Of a DNA stretch of 64,000 nucleotides, positions 34,808-44,894 are shown piece by piece. Position 1 is the stretch's first letter; every line of letters starts with the position of its first letter. A program made the position numbers and the translations under genes. The stretch lies in the NCBI RefSeq assembly GCF_013376455.1, contig NZ_CP045504.1, forward strand, positions 3,369,001 to 3,433,000, given 5' to 3'. Below the pieces are notes generated by a model. That model did no database searches, was not told the origin of the DNA, and saw only the letters and a program-made list of their open reading frames with translations. This stretch comes from Desulfolutivibrio sulfodismutans DSM 3696. Its GTDB lineage: Bacteria; Desulfobacterota; Desulfovibrionia; Desulfovibrionales; Desulfovibrionaceae.

Positions 34808-36280
34808 TTACAACGTGATGGCGCGGAGTTGCGCGGCGGTCAGGGCTCTGGGAAAATATGTAAAATGGCGTAGAGCTCCACACATCGGCTGCACCCCGCC
34901 GAGTGTATGCCCCACGCGTAATGTCGAGAGCGGCGACGGCATTGCTCCGGATGTATCCGAAACGGCTTGGCCGCCATTTACAACGAGTTGATAGTTATTA
35001 TTTCGGAAGGAGAATGCCGCCCTATACACAGTGTTTACAGCAACAGTTAATGATGCCTCTGTATAGACCACGGCTGTCCCGCCGGAGTTGACCGCCATTG
35101 TAATTTTATTGCTTGCCGAAACAAACAACGACAAAACGTTTGTATTGCCATTGTTATCCAGATAAAAAATCCGTTGCGGAACAGACACCCCAGCAACACG
35201 AAACTCACAATAAATCGTCCCCTCTGCCGCGTTGAAATCGATGTCGGACAGCGCCACGGTCGCCACGTCCGCCGCCCGGGCCACGGCCGATCCCTCGCCC
35301 AGGATCGGCGAGGTGGCGAATGGCCCGGCCTCCACCTGGAGGTGTTGCACCGTCCCGGAGGGGGCCAGCGTCAACGTCCCGGCCGTGGGCGTGAATGTCA
35401 GACTGCGCCGAACATTGTAGCCTATTCCTTCAATGGGAGGTATTGCGCCAGAATAAGCACCTGACAAAGTTAACGATCCACCGCCATAATACGATACGGT
35501 GTACGCCACGGCCGAGACCGAGACGTTTTCCGGGGCCGTGGGCGCGGCGGCGATGGTGTTTAAGCGCGTGGCCGCGCCTTCGATGCGCAGGCCGAGCAGA
35601 TTGCCCGATGCGTCGTAATCGAAGCGCGGCACGCCCACGGCCGCTTCGCGCAGGCTTCCGGCCGCACCCAGACGCCAGGCCGACGAGGCCCGGGAGAACG
35701 CCACCGTGCCCGGAAGGGCCAGATCCGGCGCGAAAATCTGGAAAGCGGGAGGGACGACGCCCACAAACTGGCCCACGTCATCGCGCAGACGGCGGGCCAC
35801 CCCCCCTACGGAAACCGGCGCGGCCGTGAAATGCCCGCCCGACAGGTCGACCTGGGCCGCCACAAGGGGCACAACAAATACGGCCCAAACGGCGTACGTC
35901 CCAGCCCCGACCGTGTCGGCCACATCGACCGTCAGGCTGCCGGTTACCGTATTGTACGCCGTGACCCGGCCGAGCATCCCCGCCTGTCCCGCCTCGGTCC
36001 ACAGCACCACGTATTGCCCCGCAACGAGCCCCTTGCCTGTGCTAATCGTCAATGTCCTGGCCCCCGTCCCCACCATAAGCGAGGTGGCGGACGCGGCCGT
36101 GATACCGGAGCCCCCGGCGGCCAGGGCACCTTGCACGTGGGCCGAGACGGCCCCGGTCAGGGCGTTGACGTCGCGCACGACACCGGGAAGATCGCCCCAA
36201 TACGCGACGGCGCGCGTGCGAAAACGTGTCATGTCCTCCGGGGAGGGCGGAATCTGTGGCGACCTGACAGCAGGGAACAT
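34808..36280 (-). CDS. tail-tip/receptor-binding-like protein with LamG-like C-terminus (copy 2)
   Basis: This 490-residue protein is a diverged paralogue of the protein encoded just upstream: both have TIxxGxGLVAGQYVVLW-like and ARADxVATVALSDIDF-like stretches, a central FSRAS...R(F/W)DYDA segment, and a C-terminal LamG-like part (IYCEFRVAG, VYRAAFSFRNNNYQLVVNGG, LSTLRVGHTLGG). Such concanavalin-like folds bind sugars and occur in phage adhesins. The middle (Gly/Ser-rich, 35200-35480 region) has lower GC than the rest, suggesting recombination. It may set host range. Confidence 0.7.
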   Translation of the reverse strand: MFPAVRSPQIPPSPEDMTRFRTRAVAYWGDLPGVVRDVNALTGAVSAHVQGALAAGGSGITAASATSLMVGTGARTLTISTGKGLVAGQYVVLWTEAGQAGMLGRVTAYNTVTGSLTVDVADTVGAGTYAVWAVFVVPLVAAQVDLSGGHFTAAPVSVGGVARRLRDDVGQFVGVVPPAFQIFAPDLALPGTVAFSRASSAWRLGAAGSLREAAVGVPRFDYDASGNLLGLRIEGAATRLNTIAAAPTAPENVSVSAVAYTVSYYGGGSLTLSGAYSGAIPPIEGIGYNVRRSLTFTPTAGTLTLAPSGTVQHLQVEAGPFATSPILGEGSAVARAADVATVALSDIDFNAAEGTIYCEFRVAGVSVPQRIFYLDNNGNTNVLSLFVSASNKITMAVNSGGTAVVYTEASLTVAVNTVYRAAFSFRNNNYQLVVNGGQAVSDTSGAMPSPLSTLRVGHTLGGVQPMCGALRHFTYFPRALTAAQLRAITL

Positions 36281-36283
36281 ATG

Positions 36284-38011
36284 TTACGCCTCCACGGTGA
36301 CGGCCCACATGTCCGCCTCGTCCAGGGGGACGGCGAACAGGGCCAGATGGTTGATAGTTCCGCACAATTCGTGTCCGGATAGATCACGGCCAACGCGCAG
36401 GGTGGTCAGGCTGGCGGGAGCGGCCCCCGACGTGTCCACGGCCGCTGTCGCGGCATTGAGCACGGCCCGGAAATCGTTCGCCCGCCACGAAAACGCCACC
36501 CGGAAATCGGCCCCGTCCGACACCACGCCCAGGGACAGGTCGGCCTGGACCACCCCGGCCGCGACCACCGTGCAGGTCAAGCGGCGATCCGGCTGCCGGG
36601 CCACCACAATGCGATTGTTCACGGTGCCGTCATCCAGGCAGACGGCCGTTTGCGCTGCATCGCCCACGCCCGGCGCGGCGCGCCCGGACACGAACAGCGC
36701 CCCCTGCGCAGGGACAAAATCGAGCCCGGCCAGACCGGCCGTGGCCACGTCCGCCATGCGCAGTCCCGACACCCACTGCATTGCGGTCAACCGGATCAGG
36801 GAGAGAGATCCGGCCACAGTAAACGTGATGGTCTGCTGGTCTGCCAGGGTAAACGAGACGGGATTATCTTCTGTCGCCACCATGCCAAAGGCCACCTCCC
36901 CCACTCTCACGGCGAACGACAGCCCGCCAGCCCCGGAAACAGACACGGCATAGGTGCCAGCCGGAAGCGTCAGGGCTTGCGTGGCAGGCGAATCCGGATT
37001 CGTAAAAAGATTGGCGGCAGTCGGCAGCACCGGCGAGGTGGCGACCCGCCCGGCCTCGCACTGGATCGCATCCGGTGTCCGGACAGGCACCAGTCGATAG
37101 AGAGCCGTCTGGGTCACCGTCAGGATCACAGGGGCTCCGGGCGTGGCCCGGCCGTGATGCACCGCAGGGAGCATATCATCATACACGTCAACACCGCAGG
37201 CTTCAGGGCCGGACACGGAGACGGCAAACGGACCCGGCTCCAGTTGTACCTCCTTGACCGTCGGGGCCTGGGGATCGGTCACGAGATTTTGTGCGCTCCC
37301 CTCGATCAACAGTCCCAGCAGATCCCCCGTCGCATCGTAATGCCAACGAGGGATGGTGTTGGCCACTGTCGCCAGATACCCGGCCGCCGTGCGCCGCGTG
37401 CCGGTCGAGGCCCTGGTAAACGTGACCCCGCCCGGCAGGGTGCGACCCGGCGACCACAGGGACCACACGGGCCGGACGCCGGAGAACCGGCCGGTGGCCT
37501 CCCGGACGATGGCGTCGGCGCGGGCGGCCGTAATGGGGAGCAGCATCGCCAGCGGCCCGGACACGGCTTCTATATGCGGCACGGGGAAAACCACCCACGA
37601 CCCGTCGCCGGACTGGCCGCGCACGGCGGTCACCGCGACGGTCATCTCGGCCACGACCCCTTTGCGGGACACGGCCGCATATCCGGTGACCTCGCCCCAC
37701 AGGGCGGCCTGGGTGGCCTCGCACCACAAGCAAACGTGCTGCCCCGGGGCAAACACCCCGTAGGCCCGCATCAGCTTGATCGTCCGCGTGCCCAGGGCCA
37801 GGGACAGCCCTCCGGACACGACGCCCATGGTTTCCAGCCCGGCCCCGTAGGCCGCCGTGGCTTGGCCGACGACATCCTCGCCCCAGGTTTGCAACTCGTC
37901 GCGCAGGGTGGGCATGGCCCCCAGCCAAGCCAGCACCTCATCAAAATAGGTGTCCGAGCCAATGACCGGAACGGGCGGAAGGGCGGAAACAGATTGGATC
38001 GCATCCATCAT
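36284..38011 (-). CDS. tail-tip/receptor-binding-like protein with LamG-like C-terminus (copy 1)
   Basis: The 575-residue protein has an N-terminal helical region (VLAWLGAMPTLRDELQTWG), a beta-rich part with GQHVCLWCEA, then FTRASTGTRRTAAGYL and a C-terminal LamG-like region ending LTTLRVGRDLSGHELCGT. It starts with overlap (ATGA) on the stop of the tail protein at 38008, and the next paralogue begins 3 nt after its stop. Two copies in tandem suggest adhesin duplication. The exact tail location is inferred from order only. Confidence 0.7.
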   Translation of the reverse strand: MMDAIQSVSALPPVPVIGSDTYFDEVLAWLGAMPTLRDELQTWGEDVVGQATAAYGAGLETMGVVSGGLSLALGTRTIKLMRAYGVFAPGQHVCLWCEATQAALWGEVTGYAAVSRKGVVAEMTVAVTAVRGQSGDGSWVVFPVPHIEAVSGPLAMLLPITAARADAIVREATGRFSGVRPVWSLWSPGRTLPGGVTFTRASTGTRRTAAGYLATVANTIPRWHYDATGDLLGLLIEGSAQNLVTDPQAPTVKEVQLEPGPFAVSVSGPEACGVDVYDDMLPAVHHGRATPGAPVILTVTQTALYRLVPVRTPDAIQCEAGRVATSPVLPTAANLFTNPDSPATQALTLPAGTYAVSVSGAGGLSFAVRVGEVAFGMVATEDNPVSFTLADQQTITFTVAGSLSLIRLTAMQWVSGLRMADVATAGLAGLDFVPAQGALFVSGRAAPGVGDAAQTAVCLDDGTVNNRIVVARQPDRRLTCTVVAAGVVQADLSLGVVSDGADFRVAFSWRANDFRAVLNAATAAVDTSGAAPASLTTLRVGRDLSGHELCGTINHLALFAVPLDEADMWAVTVEA

Positions 38012-38933
38012 ACCACCCCCTCGATTGACAGCTTATATTCGGCATCCCAGGCCACGGAGATTGTCAGACTGGAGTAGTATCCCAGGACAAAATAGGTCAG
38101 CAGTGATCCCTCCAGAGTGTCCTGGTCATCGGTCAGGTTGTCGACCATCCAGACGCACGCCCGGCCTCGCAGGGTGGTCAATATCCGCCGCACCTTGTCC
38201 ACCGCGCCGGTCGGGAGAACCAAACTGAAATCCAACAGATCGGCATACAGCCCCTGGGCAATTCGTGTGCGCCCCTTCTCGTCCGTGGTCTTTTCGGAAA
38301 AGTCCAAAATCCCAGGGTTGACGGGCAGCAGCGTCTGGCCCAACACACGTTCCATGCCATAGCGCACATCGCCCAGGCGCGCGCCCCCCCGGGCAGGTTG
38401 ATCCGGATTCGCAGCGTCCCGGCCGCTGTAAACGGATATTGCCAGTAAACGCGGTCGCCAAGTTCCGGCTCGGTGAAACACACGTCGTACCAGTCCAGGC
38501 AGTCATCCACCATTAGGTCGATGGATCGTTCGGCCACCACCGCCCCGGCGGCGTCCAGCAATGTAAAATCCACACTCGTGCCGCGCACCCCGAACAGGGC
38601 CACGGAGGTGGTCAGCGCGCTCTCCAGATCCTTCTCAATATACCCCAGCCCCTCCAGATCCTCGGAAAACGTGTTGACGTATTCGTCATTCCAGCGGCCT
38701 CGGTTTGTTGCGCCCACAGCCACCCAATGCCCCGGGCTGTCGGGCGGGTAGTGACCCACATTGCCCGCCGTCAGGGATTGATAGATGCGGTCAGTCGCGG
38801 CCACCATGCATTGCTGATCCGCAATATACGTCCGGGCCGGGTCATATTCCTCGGGCTCGCTGGCGTGCCTGGCCGGAAGCGACGTGGCCTTGATGCGGGC
38901 CGGGGTGATTTCGCGGGGCACGATCACCTTCAT
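38008..38933 (-). CDS. phage tail protein requiring a -1 shift at a G7 run
   Basis: The first frame (from ATG 38933) reads a plausible tail protein through RIRINLPGGA and then turns into an unlikely Trp/Cys-rich tail that stops at 38178. The -1 frame after the seven-G run (minus-strand G run, 38390-38384) continues RLGDVRYGMERVLGQ and reads on cleanly to the stop at 38008, giving about 308 residues. Both frame phases check arithmetically. It follows the tape measure (ATGA overlap), so it is a distal-tail-type protein. The cause may be a one-base sequence error, a real mutation, or slippage; see findings. Confidence 0.7.
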
Positions 38934-41900
38934 GCCGGGCTGACCGTCCTTTCCGCATATCTGGCGCGGCGGGCCTCATCGGCCGAGGTGGCGGTGTTGC
39001 GCGCCACCTCGCGGGTAAGTCCCGTCATGTTCGTGAGGTGGCGCTCAAAAGAGGCGTTGAGCCGCTCCAGGACCGCCCAGAACTGATCCAGCGGCACCAC
39101 GGCCTCCTGCTGCCGCCCCCCCTTGCCCTCGCCGATCAGGGCGTAGGTGGGCCGGGTGGTAATGCCGCCCTCGGCCAGTCCCGGCACCTGCGGTTCGTAG
39201 CCGATCCAGTATTCGAGTTCGGACACCAGGGCCGCGATCTTGGCGTTGATGCGGTCCACTTCCTGGAGGTGCATCATGGCCGCCATGGGCACCCCCATTG
39301 CTATGGCCTGTATGGCCATCTGCTGATACGTGCTGGCCTGGGACCGCAGATCCGCGATGGTGGCGGAAAGTGTCTCGATCTGGGTCTGTTTGAGCAGATA
39401 GTCGGAAATGCCAGCGAAATAGGCCTCCATCTGCTCCTGGGCCTCCAATTGCTGTTCCTGGAGCGCGTACAGCCTGTCCGCCTCGGCCCGGCGCTCTTCG
39501 ATGTTGCGCTCCAGCCATTCCAGGTATTCGGCCTGTCCGGCTTCGATGGCCTCGACCACGGACGCCCACTGATCCTGCCCCAGGGTCTCCGAGGCCAGGG
39601 CGTCCAGGGCGCGCAAGGTCAGGGCGGAAGCGTCGTACTGCTGGCCCGTGGCCTCGCCCAGCACCTGCATGGCGTCGTAGGCCGACAGGAGCAGTTTGGC
39701 TTGGTCGGCGGTCAGGCTCTGCACGTCCAGGGTGCCGCCCAGCAGTTCCGCCAGCCCCGTGGTGCGCATCAGATCGTCAACGGTCGACGCGGCCAGGGCG
39801 CGCACGTCGCCCGACGTGGCCCGGCCCTCGGCGGCCAGACCGGACAGGTCGGTAAACGCCTGCATCCGGGACAGCATCTCCGTGGCGGCGGCCAGAAAAT
39901 CCGCGTCCGGAACGTCTCCCGACGTCTCGTCGTAGAGCCGGTCGAGCAATCCGGATTGCGCCGAGGCCATGCCGCCCTCCAACCCCTGGTAGGTATCCTG
40001 GCGTTCGCTGTACGCGGCCGCGCTGCCCAAACGGGCGATGATGGACGCCCGAAGCGAATCGTAATCGTAGGTCGACCGGCCGGACTCCCACAGATCCGAG
40101 GCAGCCCCGGCCAGTTGCCCGGCGGCCTCGGTGTCGCCGCGCATGGTGCGCCGGTACAGATCGGCAAATTCCCGGGACGCCCGGGCCGCCGTCACGGCCG
40201 GGTCCGCATCCAGCCCCAGCATATCGTCCAGGGTGTCGCGCAGACTCTTCGAGGCGGCCCCGAAGGCCGATGATGCGGCCAGGGCCGACGCGGCCAGGGA
40301 TTGGGCGGCGCTGGTTTGATAGGCCACGGCGTCCTTGAGGTCTTCGATGTATTCGCCCAGGCTGTCGGCCTCGTCCTCAATCCCCAGCAACCGGTCCCGT
40401 TCCCGCTCCAGCTCGTACGCCTGGGTTTCGGCCAGGGCGGCCTGTTGGGCGTACGTCGCGCCGTTTTTGCGGGCGTCCGCCAGCTCCTGTTCCTGGGCGA
40501 TGGCGCGTCGGGTCATCTCGGCCGCAGAATCCTGACCGTCCGCCGTCTGGCGGCGGGCCAGCAGATCCTGGTCCCAGGCCCGCTCGGCCAGATCGATGTC
40601 CGCCAGGGCGTCCTGGAAATCCTGTAGATTGGACACGATGCCCGAGAGGTCCGCCCACCACTCGAACGCGCTCGGCGGCATGGGCTGTTCCATCGCGGCC
40701 CGGTACGCCGACCAGAACGCGCCCGGGTTGTCCATGACACTATCCACGTCGAAATCCGGAAAATGTTCCGAGGCCCCGGACAGCTTGTCCCGGAACTCGC
40801 TGCGGTAGTAGTTTACGGACGCCTCGGTGCGGTCCCGGTCCTCGTAGGCCCGTTCGGCGAAGGTGGAAATGACCTGGTTGAAATTGTCCTCGCCGCCCAC
40901 GACGTCAACAAGCTGCTCGGAATACGACGCCAGAGCCAAATTTTGCAATTGTTGGCGGTATTGCTCCAAATACCGCACCACCTCGGCCCCGGCCTCGCCC
41001 GCCGCCAGAAACCGTTCCGTCAGTTCCTCAGTGGATTCGGCCTGGTCCTCCTGGGCCTGGCGCAGGATGGCCGACCCGGCGTTGTAGCCCGTGGCCAGGC
41101 TGGCCAGGGACAGCAACGTGGCGTCCGTGACCCCGCCCATGCGCGCGAAATCGATCCCCAGCGGCTTGACCTGGTTGGCCACGGTCCCGAAGGCCTCGCC
41201 CAGACGGATCAACGTATCGTGCAGGCCCTCCAGGCCCTCGGCAAAAAGCTGGGCCGCCGGTGACAACTCGCCCAGCACCTGCCCGGCGGCCGTGCTGTAC
41301 ATCAGGCGTTCGACCAACCCGGCCAATTCCTCGGCCACCGGCGGAAAGAAGAAACTGAAATCCCGGTCCCAGTTGCGGTCGAAATCAATTTCCAATGTCT
41401 TGGCGGCCGCGTTGATGTCCTTGACGGTCTCAGCAAACTGCTGCCGCTCGGCTTCCATCTCCATGGGGTCCAGCGCGGTCATTTTGTAGGAGCCGTCGGA
41501 CATCTGGGTATAGCCGATGCCGCCCATGGCCCCGCCGGAATACATCACGGCCTGGCCGGACCAGACCTCTTGCGGCGGTTGTTCCTTCTTCTCTTCGCCA
41601 AAAAGCGACCCCAGAAGCCCCAGCCCAGCGCCGATGATGGTGCCCACGATAGGCAGCACCAGGGAGCCCATACCGGCCCCGGCCGCCGCTCCCGCGCCCG
41701 CTCCGGCCCACGGCGCGCCAGCCACGCCCGCGCCCATCATCCCCTCCAGGAGCGACGACCCCAGACCAAAACCGCCGGTCGTGACGCCGGTCGTGACCGC
41801 AGACGCGCCGCCCTGGAACAGGGTGGAGACGCCGCCCTTGAGCAGGTCGCCCACCAGACCCGTAGCCAGGGAGGCGATGCCGCCGCCCCCGCCCGAGACG

Positions 41901-44869
41901 CCGCCGGGGGAGAGCCCGGACAGGCCCTGGGACAGGGCGCTGGCGTCGTCAAAAATCAGGCCCATGATATTGCGCTTGAGCCATTCGGCCATGATGTCTT
42001 CGAAAAGCGAAATGAACATGTCCCCCAGGCGGCCCACCACGGCGCCGACCGGCCCCAACATCTCCACCAGCTTGTTGACCCCTTGCCGGGCCATGTCGCC
42101 GAACCCCTGGGCGACGCCGCTGGACAGGTCGTCCGTCAGCCGCAGCATGCGCTGGGTGGTGTCGCGCCAGTCGTCCTGCGCCCGGCCGAAAGATGTCTTG
42201 TACGAGCCGGATTCCAGGGCGAACGCGGAGGACATGGCCTCGCCGAGGGACGTGGGGTTGTCGCGGGCGGCCTCCAGGCGACGCCGGTTGAAATCGTCCA
42301 CTTCCTTGGCCGCATACATTTTATAGGCGACCTCATCGTCCGTCTTGGACTTGACCATTTTCAGGCGCTGTTCGAGCAGGGCCTTTTCAGCCTCCCAATA
42401 CGCCGATGATCCGTCGCCCATTTTGGCGTAGGCGTCGCGCTGCGCCTCAAGGCGCTTCGCCTGATAGCCCCGTTCCAGTCCCTCCAGCAGGGAAAGACGT
42501 CTGTTTTCGTCTTCAACGTTCTGGTTGATGAGCTGTTTGTTTCGCTCATACCAGGCCTCGGCCTCGGAGAGGCCCGCTTGATACGCGAGGTCTGGATCAC
42601 CCGTGGCGTCGGCAATTTCAGACATGAGGCCGGAAAGTTTTTGTAGTGATTCCACCATGGCCTGGGCCTGGACGGCTTGTTTTTCCAGTCCCCGGCCCCG
42701 GCCGATACGTTCCATGGCTTCAGCGGCCTGTTCCGCCGAAAGCTTTCCAGCAACAAGGCCAGACTCAACCCGTCTGGCGAAGTCGTTCCACTTTTTGTCA
42801 ACCTGGGACAATTTGGTTTGCAGCGTATCGCCCGACAAGGCGGCCTCGGCTGATGCGATCTGGTCATCAAGTGAGGCAAGGAAATTCGTCGCCTCCTGGG
42901 CTGCCCGGGCGGCGGCCCCTCCGGAACGGGAAGCGGCCTTGGCGATATCGTCAAAAGCCTTGGCAACCCCGGCGTCGGCCAGATCCTTCATGGCCTGCGC
43001 CCGGCTCAACAACTCCGCATCCCCTTCCTTCTGGGCGAAGGCCATGGCCTTTTCAGCCTGAATCCGTTCCTCCTGCCACTTTTGGGTGGCGGCCTGACGC
43101 TTCTGTTCGGCGGATAAGGCGGCGGCATTGCCGGATTCGATGCCTTTGAGGTTGGCAAGGTGCTTGGCGAGTTCCTGGTTCCGGCCCTTTTCGATCACGA
43201 CATCAAGGGCGGCCACCCGGTCGCGATCCGCACGGAACAGATCGACAGCGGATGTATTCGTTTGCGCCGGGGTAGGGTTATAGGCCGCCTTGAGAGCCGG
43301 GAACGGCGTGGGATGATATTTTGTAACGATCTTGGCGAGGTTATTCTCAAAATCTTCGACCGTGGCGTAGTTTTTGGCTGCAAGCTGTTCCAGATTTGCC
43401 ACGGTCTCGGCATCGATCAGTTTACTACCGATGCTCGTCTTGCCGATGGCGGCGATGGCGCTTTGCACGTCGGCCAGGGGGCCGAGCAGCCCGGCGACGA
43501 TGGCCGTCGAAACGCCCCAGAAGGCCACTTCGACGTAGCCCACAAGCTCGTTGATGACTGTGACAGCGGCCTTCACCAAATCCAGGGCCAGCCCGAGCCG
43601 ACCGGTGGCCATTTCCATCTGCGCGAAAGACTGGACGGCGCTCCCCAGGGAACCCAGGATGTCCAGGAACTGCGATCCGATGGACTTAAGGGTTTCGTAC
43701 ATCCCGGCCAGACGATCCCTATTCTCGCCGATCCACCTGTCCAACTCACGGATTTTTTCGACCAGGGCCTGTGCGCCGGACACCACCAGGCCGCCGATAT
43801 CGTCGCCGACGCCCCGGATGGCCGCCGCGATGTTCTGGATGTCCTGCCCGAGCCCGAGATTCTTGGTGTCGATGAGCAACCCGAGGATCTCCGACGTGGC
43901 CTTTTTCGCGTCCTCGAACAACCCTTCGGTGGCATGTCCGGCGAGCACGTCAAACGCCTCGGCCAAGTTCGAGGTCAGGCCTTCCCAGGTCTGTGCCGTG
44001 GCGTCGCCAGCGGTGCGAAAGGCCTCCAGCTTTTCATTCAACTTTTCAACGTAGACCCCCTGGCGCTGCCATTCCAACACCAGTTCCTTGGTGATTCCCA
44101 AAAAACCGGCCAGCCGGTCCTGCCCCAGCTTGATATCCCCATCGAAAAGGGACCGCGCCTCCGCGCTCAATTGTTCCAACGGGATGCCCAGCGCCCCGAA
44201 GGCCTGGACAATGCCCACCAGCGTCTGCTTGGTCTGGTCGAGATTAAGACCCGCCTGACCGGCCGGTCCCAGAACCATCTGAAACCCTTCCACCAGATCC
44301 TTGGTGGTCGCCGTCGTCTGCAACCCCATAATCTGGATGTCTTTCATCAGATCGCGGCTCACAGACTGCGCCGCATTCAGCTTGTCGACGCCCTGCAATC
44401 GCCGTCCCTCTGCGGTGATCAATTCATTGGTGGCGGACAGGATCGACGCGATGCCCAGCTTTGATGTTTCCATGGTCCGGTTGAAATCAAACCCCCTGGA
44501 CACGACCGTCGACATCGCGTCCATAGCGGCCCGCAAAGAGAGGAAGGCCCCGACTGCCCCCATCACAGCCGGGCCGAGCCGGGTGACCGCGCCCCCAAGC
44601 GCAGAGATGTTGGTCATGGCGACCTTGGCCCCGCCAGCCCCGGATTGCGCTGCCGGGCCAAGGTCTTGCAGCTTCTTTCCCGTTTCGTTGACGGCGGCCG
44701 TGGTCTTTTTGGCCTCGGACGTTGTGGACCCCAGGGCCGTCTTGGCACCTGACGCGCCGGTCTGGGCCTTGGGGCCGAGGCCGTTGAGGCCTCGGCCCAG
44801 GGCTTCGACAGCGGTCTGGGCCTGCCGCCCATCCGCCTCGATAACGATCCTGACCCTGTTTTCCGCCAC
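38930..44869 (-). CDS. tail tape measure protein
   Basis: The 1979-residue protein is by far the longest in the prophage. It starts MAENRVRIVIEADGRQAQTA, has long Ala/Gln/Glu-rich helices, hydrophobic segments near 85-110, 340-480 and a glycine-rich one around 1035-1125 (GAGMGSLVLPIVGTIIGAG), and C-terminal coiled coils. Tape measures set tail length; 1979 residues would predict a tail close to 300 nm by the usual helix rule. It follows the frameshifted chaperone, as in long-tailed phages, and overlaps the next gene by 4 nt. Confidence 0.93.
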   Translation of the reverse strand: MAENRVRIVIEADGRQAQTAVEALGRGLNGLGPKAQTGASGAKTALGSTTSEAKKTTAAVNETGKKLQDLGPAAQSGAGGAKVAMTNISALGGAVTRLGPAVMGAVGAFLSLRAAMDAMSTVVSRGFDFNRTMETSKLGIASILSATNELITAEGRRLQGVDKLNAAQSVSRDLMKDIQIMGLQTTATTKDLVEGFQMVLGPAGQAGLNLDQTKQTLVGIVQAFGALGIPLEQLSAEARSLFDGDIKLGQDRLAGFLGITKELVLEWQRQGVYVEKLNEKLEAFRTAGDATAQTWEGLTSNLAEAFDVLAGHATEGLFEDAKKATSEILGLLIDTKNLGLGQDIQNIAAAIRGVGDDIGGLVVSGAQALVEKIRELDRWIGENRDRLAGMYETLKSIGSQFLDILGSLGSAVQSFAQMEMATGRLGLALDLVKAAVTVINELVGYVEVAFWGVSTAIVAGLLGPLADVQSAIAAIGKTSIGSKLIDAETVANLEQLAAKNYATVEDFENNLAKIVTKYHPTPFPALKAAYNPTPAQTNTSAVDLFRADRDRVAALDVVIEKGRNQELAKHLANLKGIESGNAAALSAEQKRQAATQKWQEERIQAEKAMAFAQKEGDAELLSRAQAMKDLADAGVAKAFDDIAKAASRSGGAAARAAQEATNFLASLDDQIASAEAALSGDTLQTKLSQVDKKWNDFARRVESGLVAGKLSAEQAAEAMERIGRGRGLEKQAVQAQAMVESLQKLSGLMSEIADATGDPDLAYQAGLSEAEAWYERNKQLINQNVEDENRRLSLLEGLERGYQAKRLEAQRDAYAKMGDGSSAYWEAEKALLEQRLKMVKSKTDDEVAYKMYAAKEVDDFNRRRLEAARDNPTSLGEAMSSAFALESGSYKTSFGRAQDDWRDTTQRMLRLTDDLSSGVAQGFGDMARQGVNKLVEMLGPVGAVVGRLGDMFISLFEDIMAEWLKRNIMGLIFDDASALSQGLSGLSPGGVSGGGGGIASLATGLVGDLLKGGVSTLFQGGASAVTTGVTTGGFGLGSSLLEGMMGAGVAGAPWAGAGAGAAAGAGMGSLVLPIVGTIIGAGLGLLGSLFGEEKKEQPPQEVWSGQAVMYSGGAMGGIGYTQMSDGSYKMTALDPMEMEAERQQFAETVKDINAAAKTLEIDFDRNWDRDFSFFFPPVAEELAGLVERLMYSTAAGQVLGELSPAAQLFAEGLEGLHDTLIRLGEAFGTVANQVKPLGIDFARMGGVTDATLLSLASLATGYNAGSAILRQAQEDQAESTEELTERFLAAGEAGAEVVRYLEQYRQQLQNLALASYSEQLVDVVGGEDNFNQVISTFAERAYEDRDRTEASVNYYRSEFRDKLSGASEHFPDFDVDSVMDNPGAFWSAYRAAMEQPMPPSAFEWWADLSGIVSNLQDFQDALADIDLAERAWDQDLLARRQTADGQDSAAEMTRRAIAQEQELADARKNGATYAQQAALAETQAYELERERDRLLGIEDEADSLGEYIEDLKDAVAYQTSAAQSLAASALAASSAFGAASKSLRDTLDDMLGLDADPAVTAARASREFADLYRRTMRGDTEAAGQLAGAASDLWESGRSTYDYDSLRASIIARLGSAAAYSERQDTYQGLEGGMASAQSGLLDRLYDETSGDVPDADFLAAATEMLSRMQAFTDLSGLAAEGRATSGDVRALAASTVDDLMRTTGLAELLGGTLDVQSLTADQAKLLLSAYDAMQVLGEATGQQYDASALTLRALDALASETLGQDQWASVVEAIEAGQAEYLEWLERNIEERRAEADRLYALQEQQLEAQEQMEAYFAGISDYLLKQTQIETLSATIADLRSQASTYQQMAIQAIAMGVPMAAMMHLQEVDRINAKIAALVSELEYWIGYEPQVPGLAEGGITTRPTYALIGEGKGGRQQEAVVPLDQFWAVLERLNASFERHLTNMTGLTREVARNTATSADEARRARYAERTVSPA

Positions 44870-44894
44870 GTCCGTGCCTTATCCTTTTATATGA

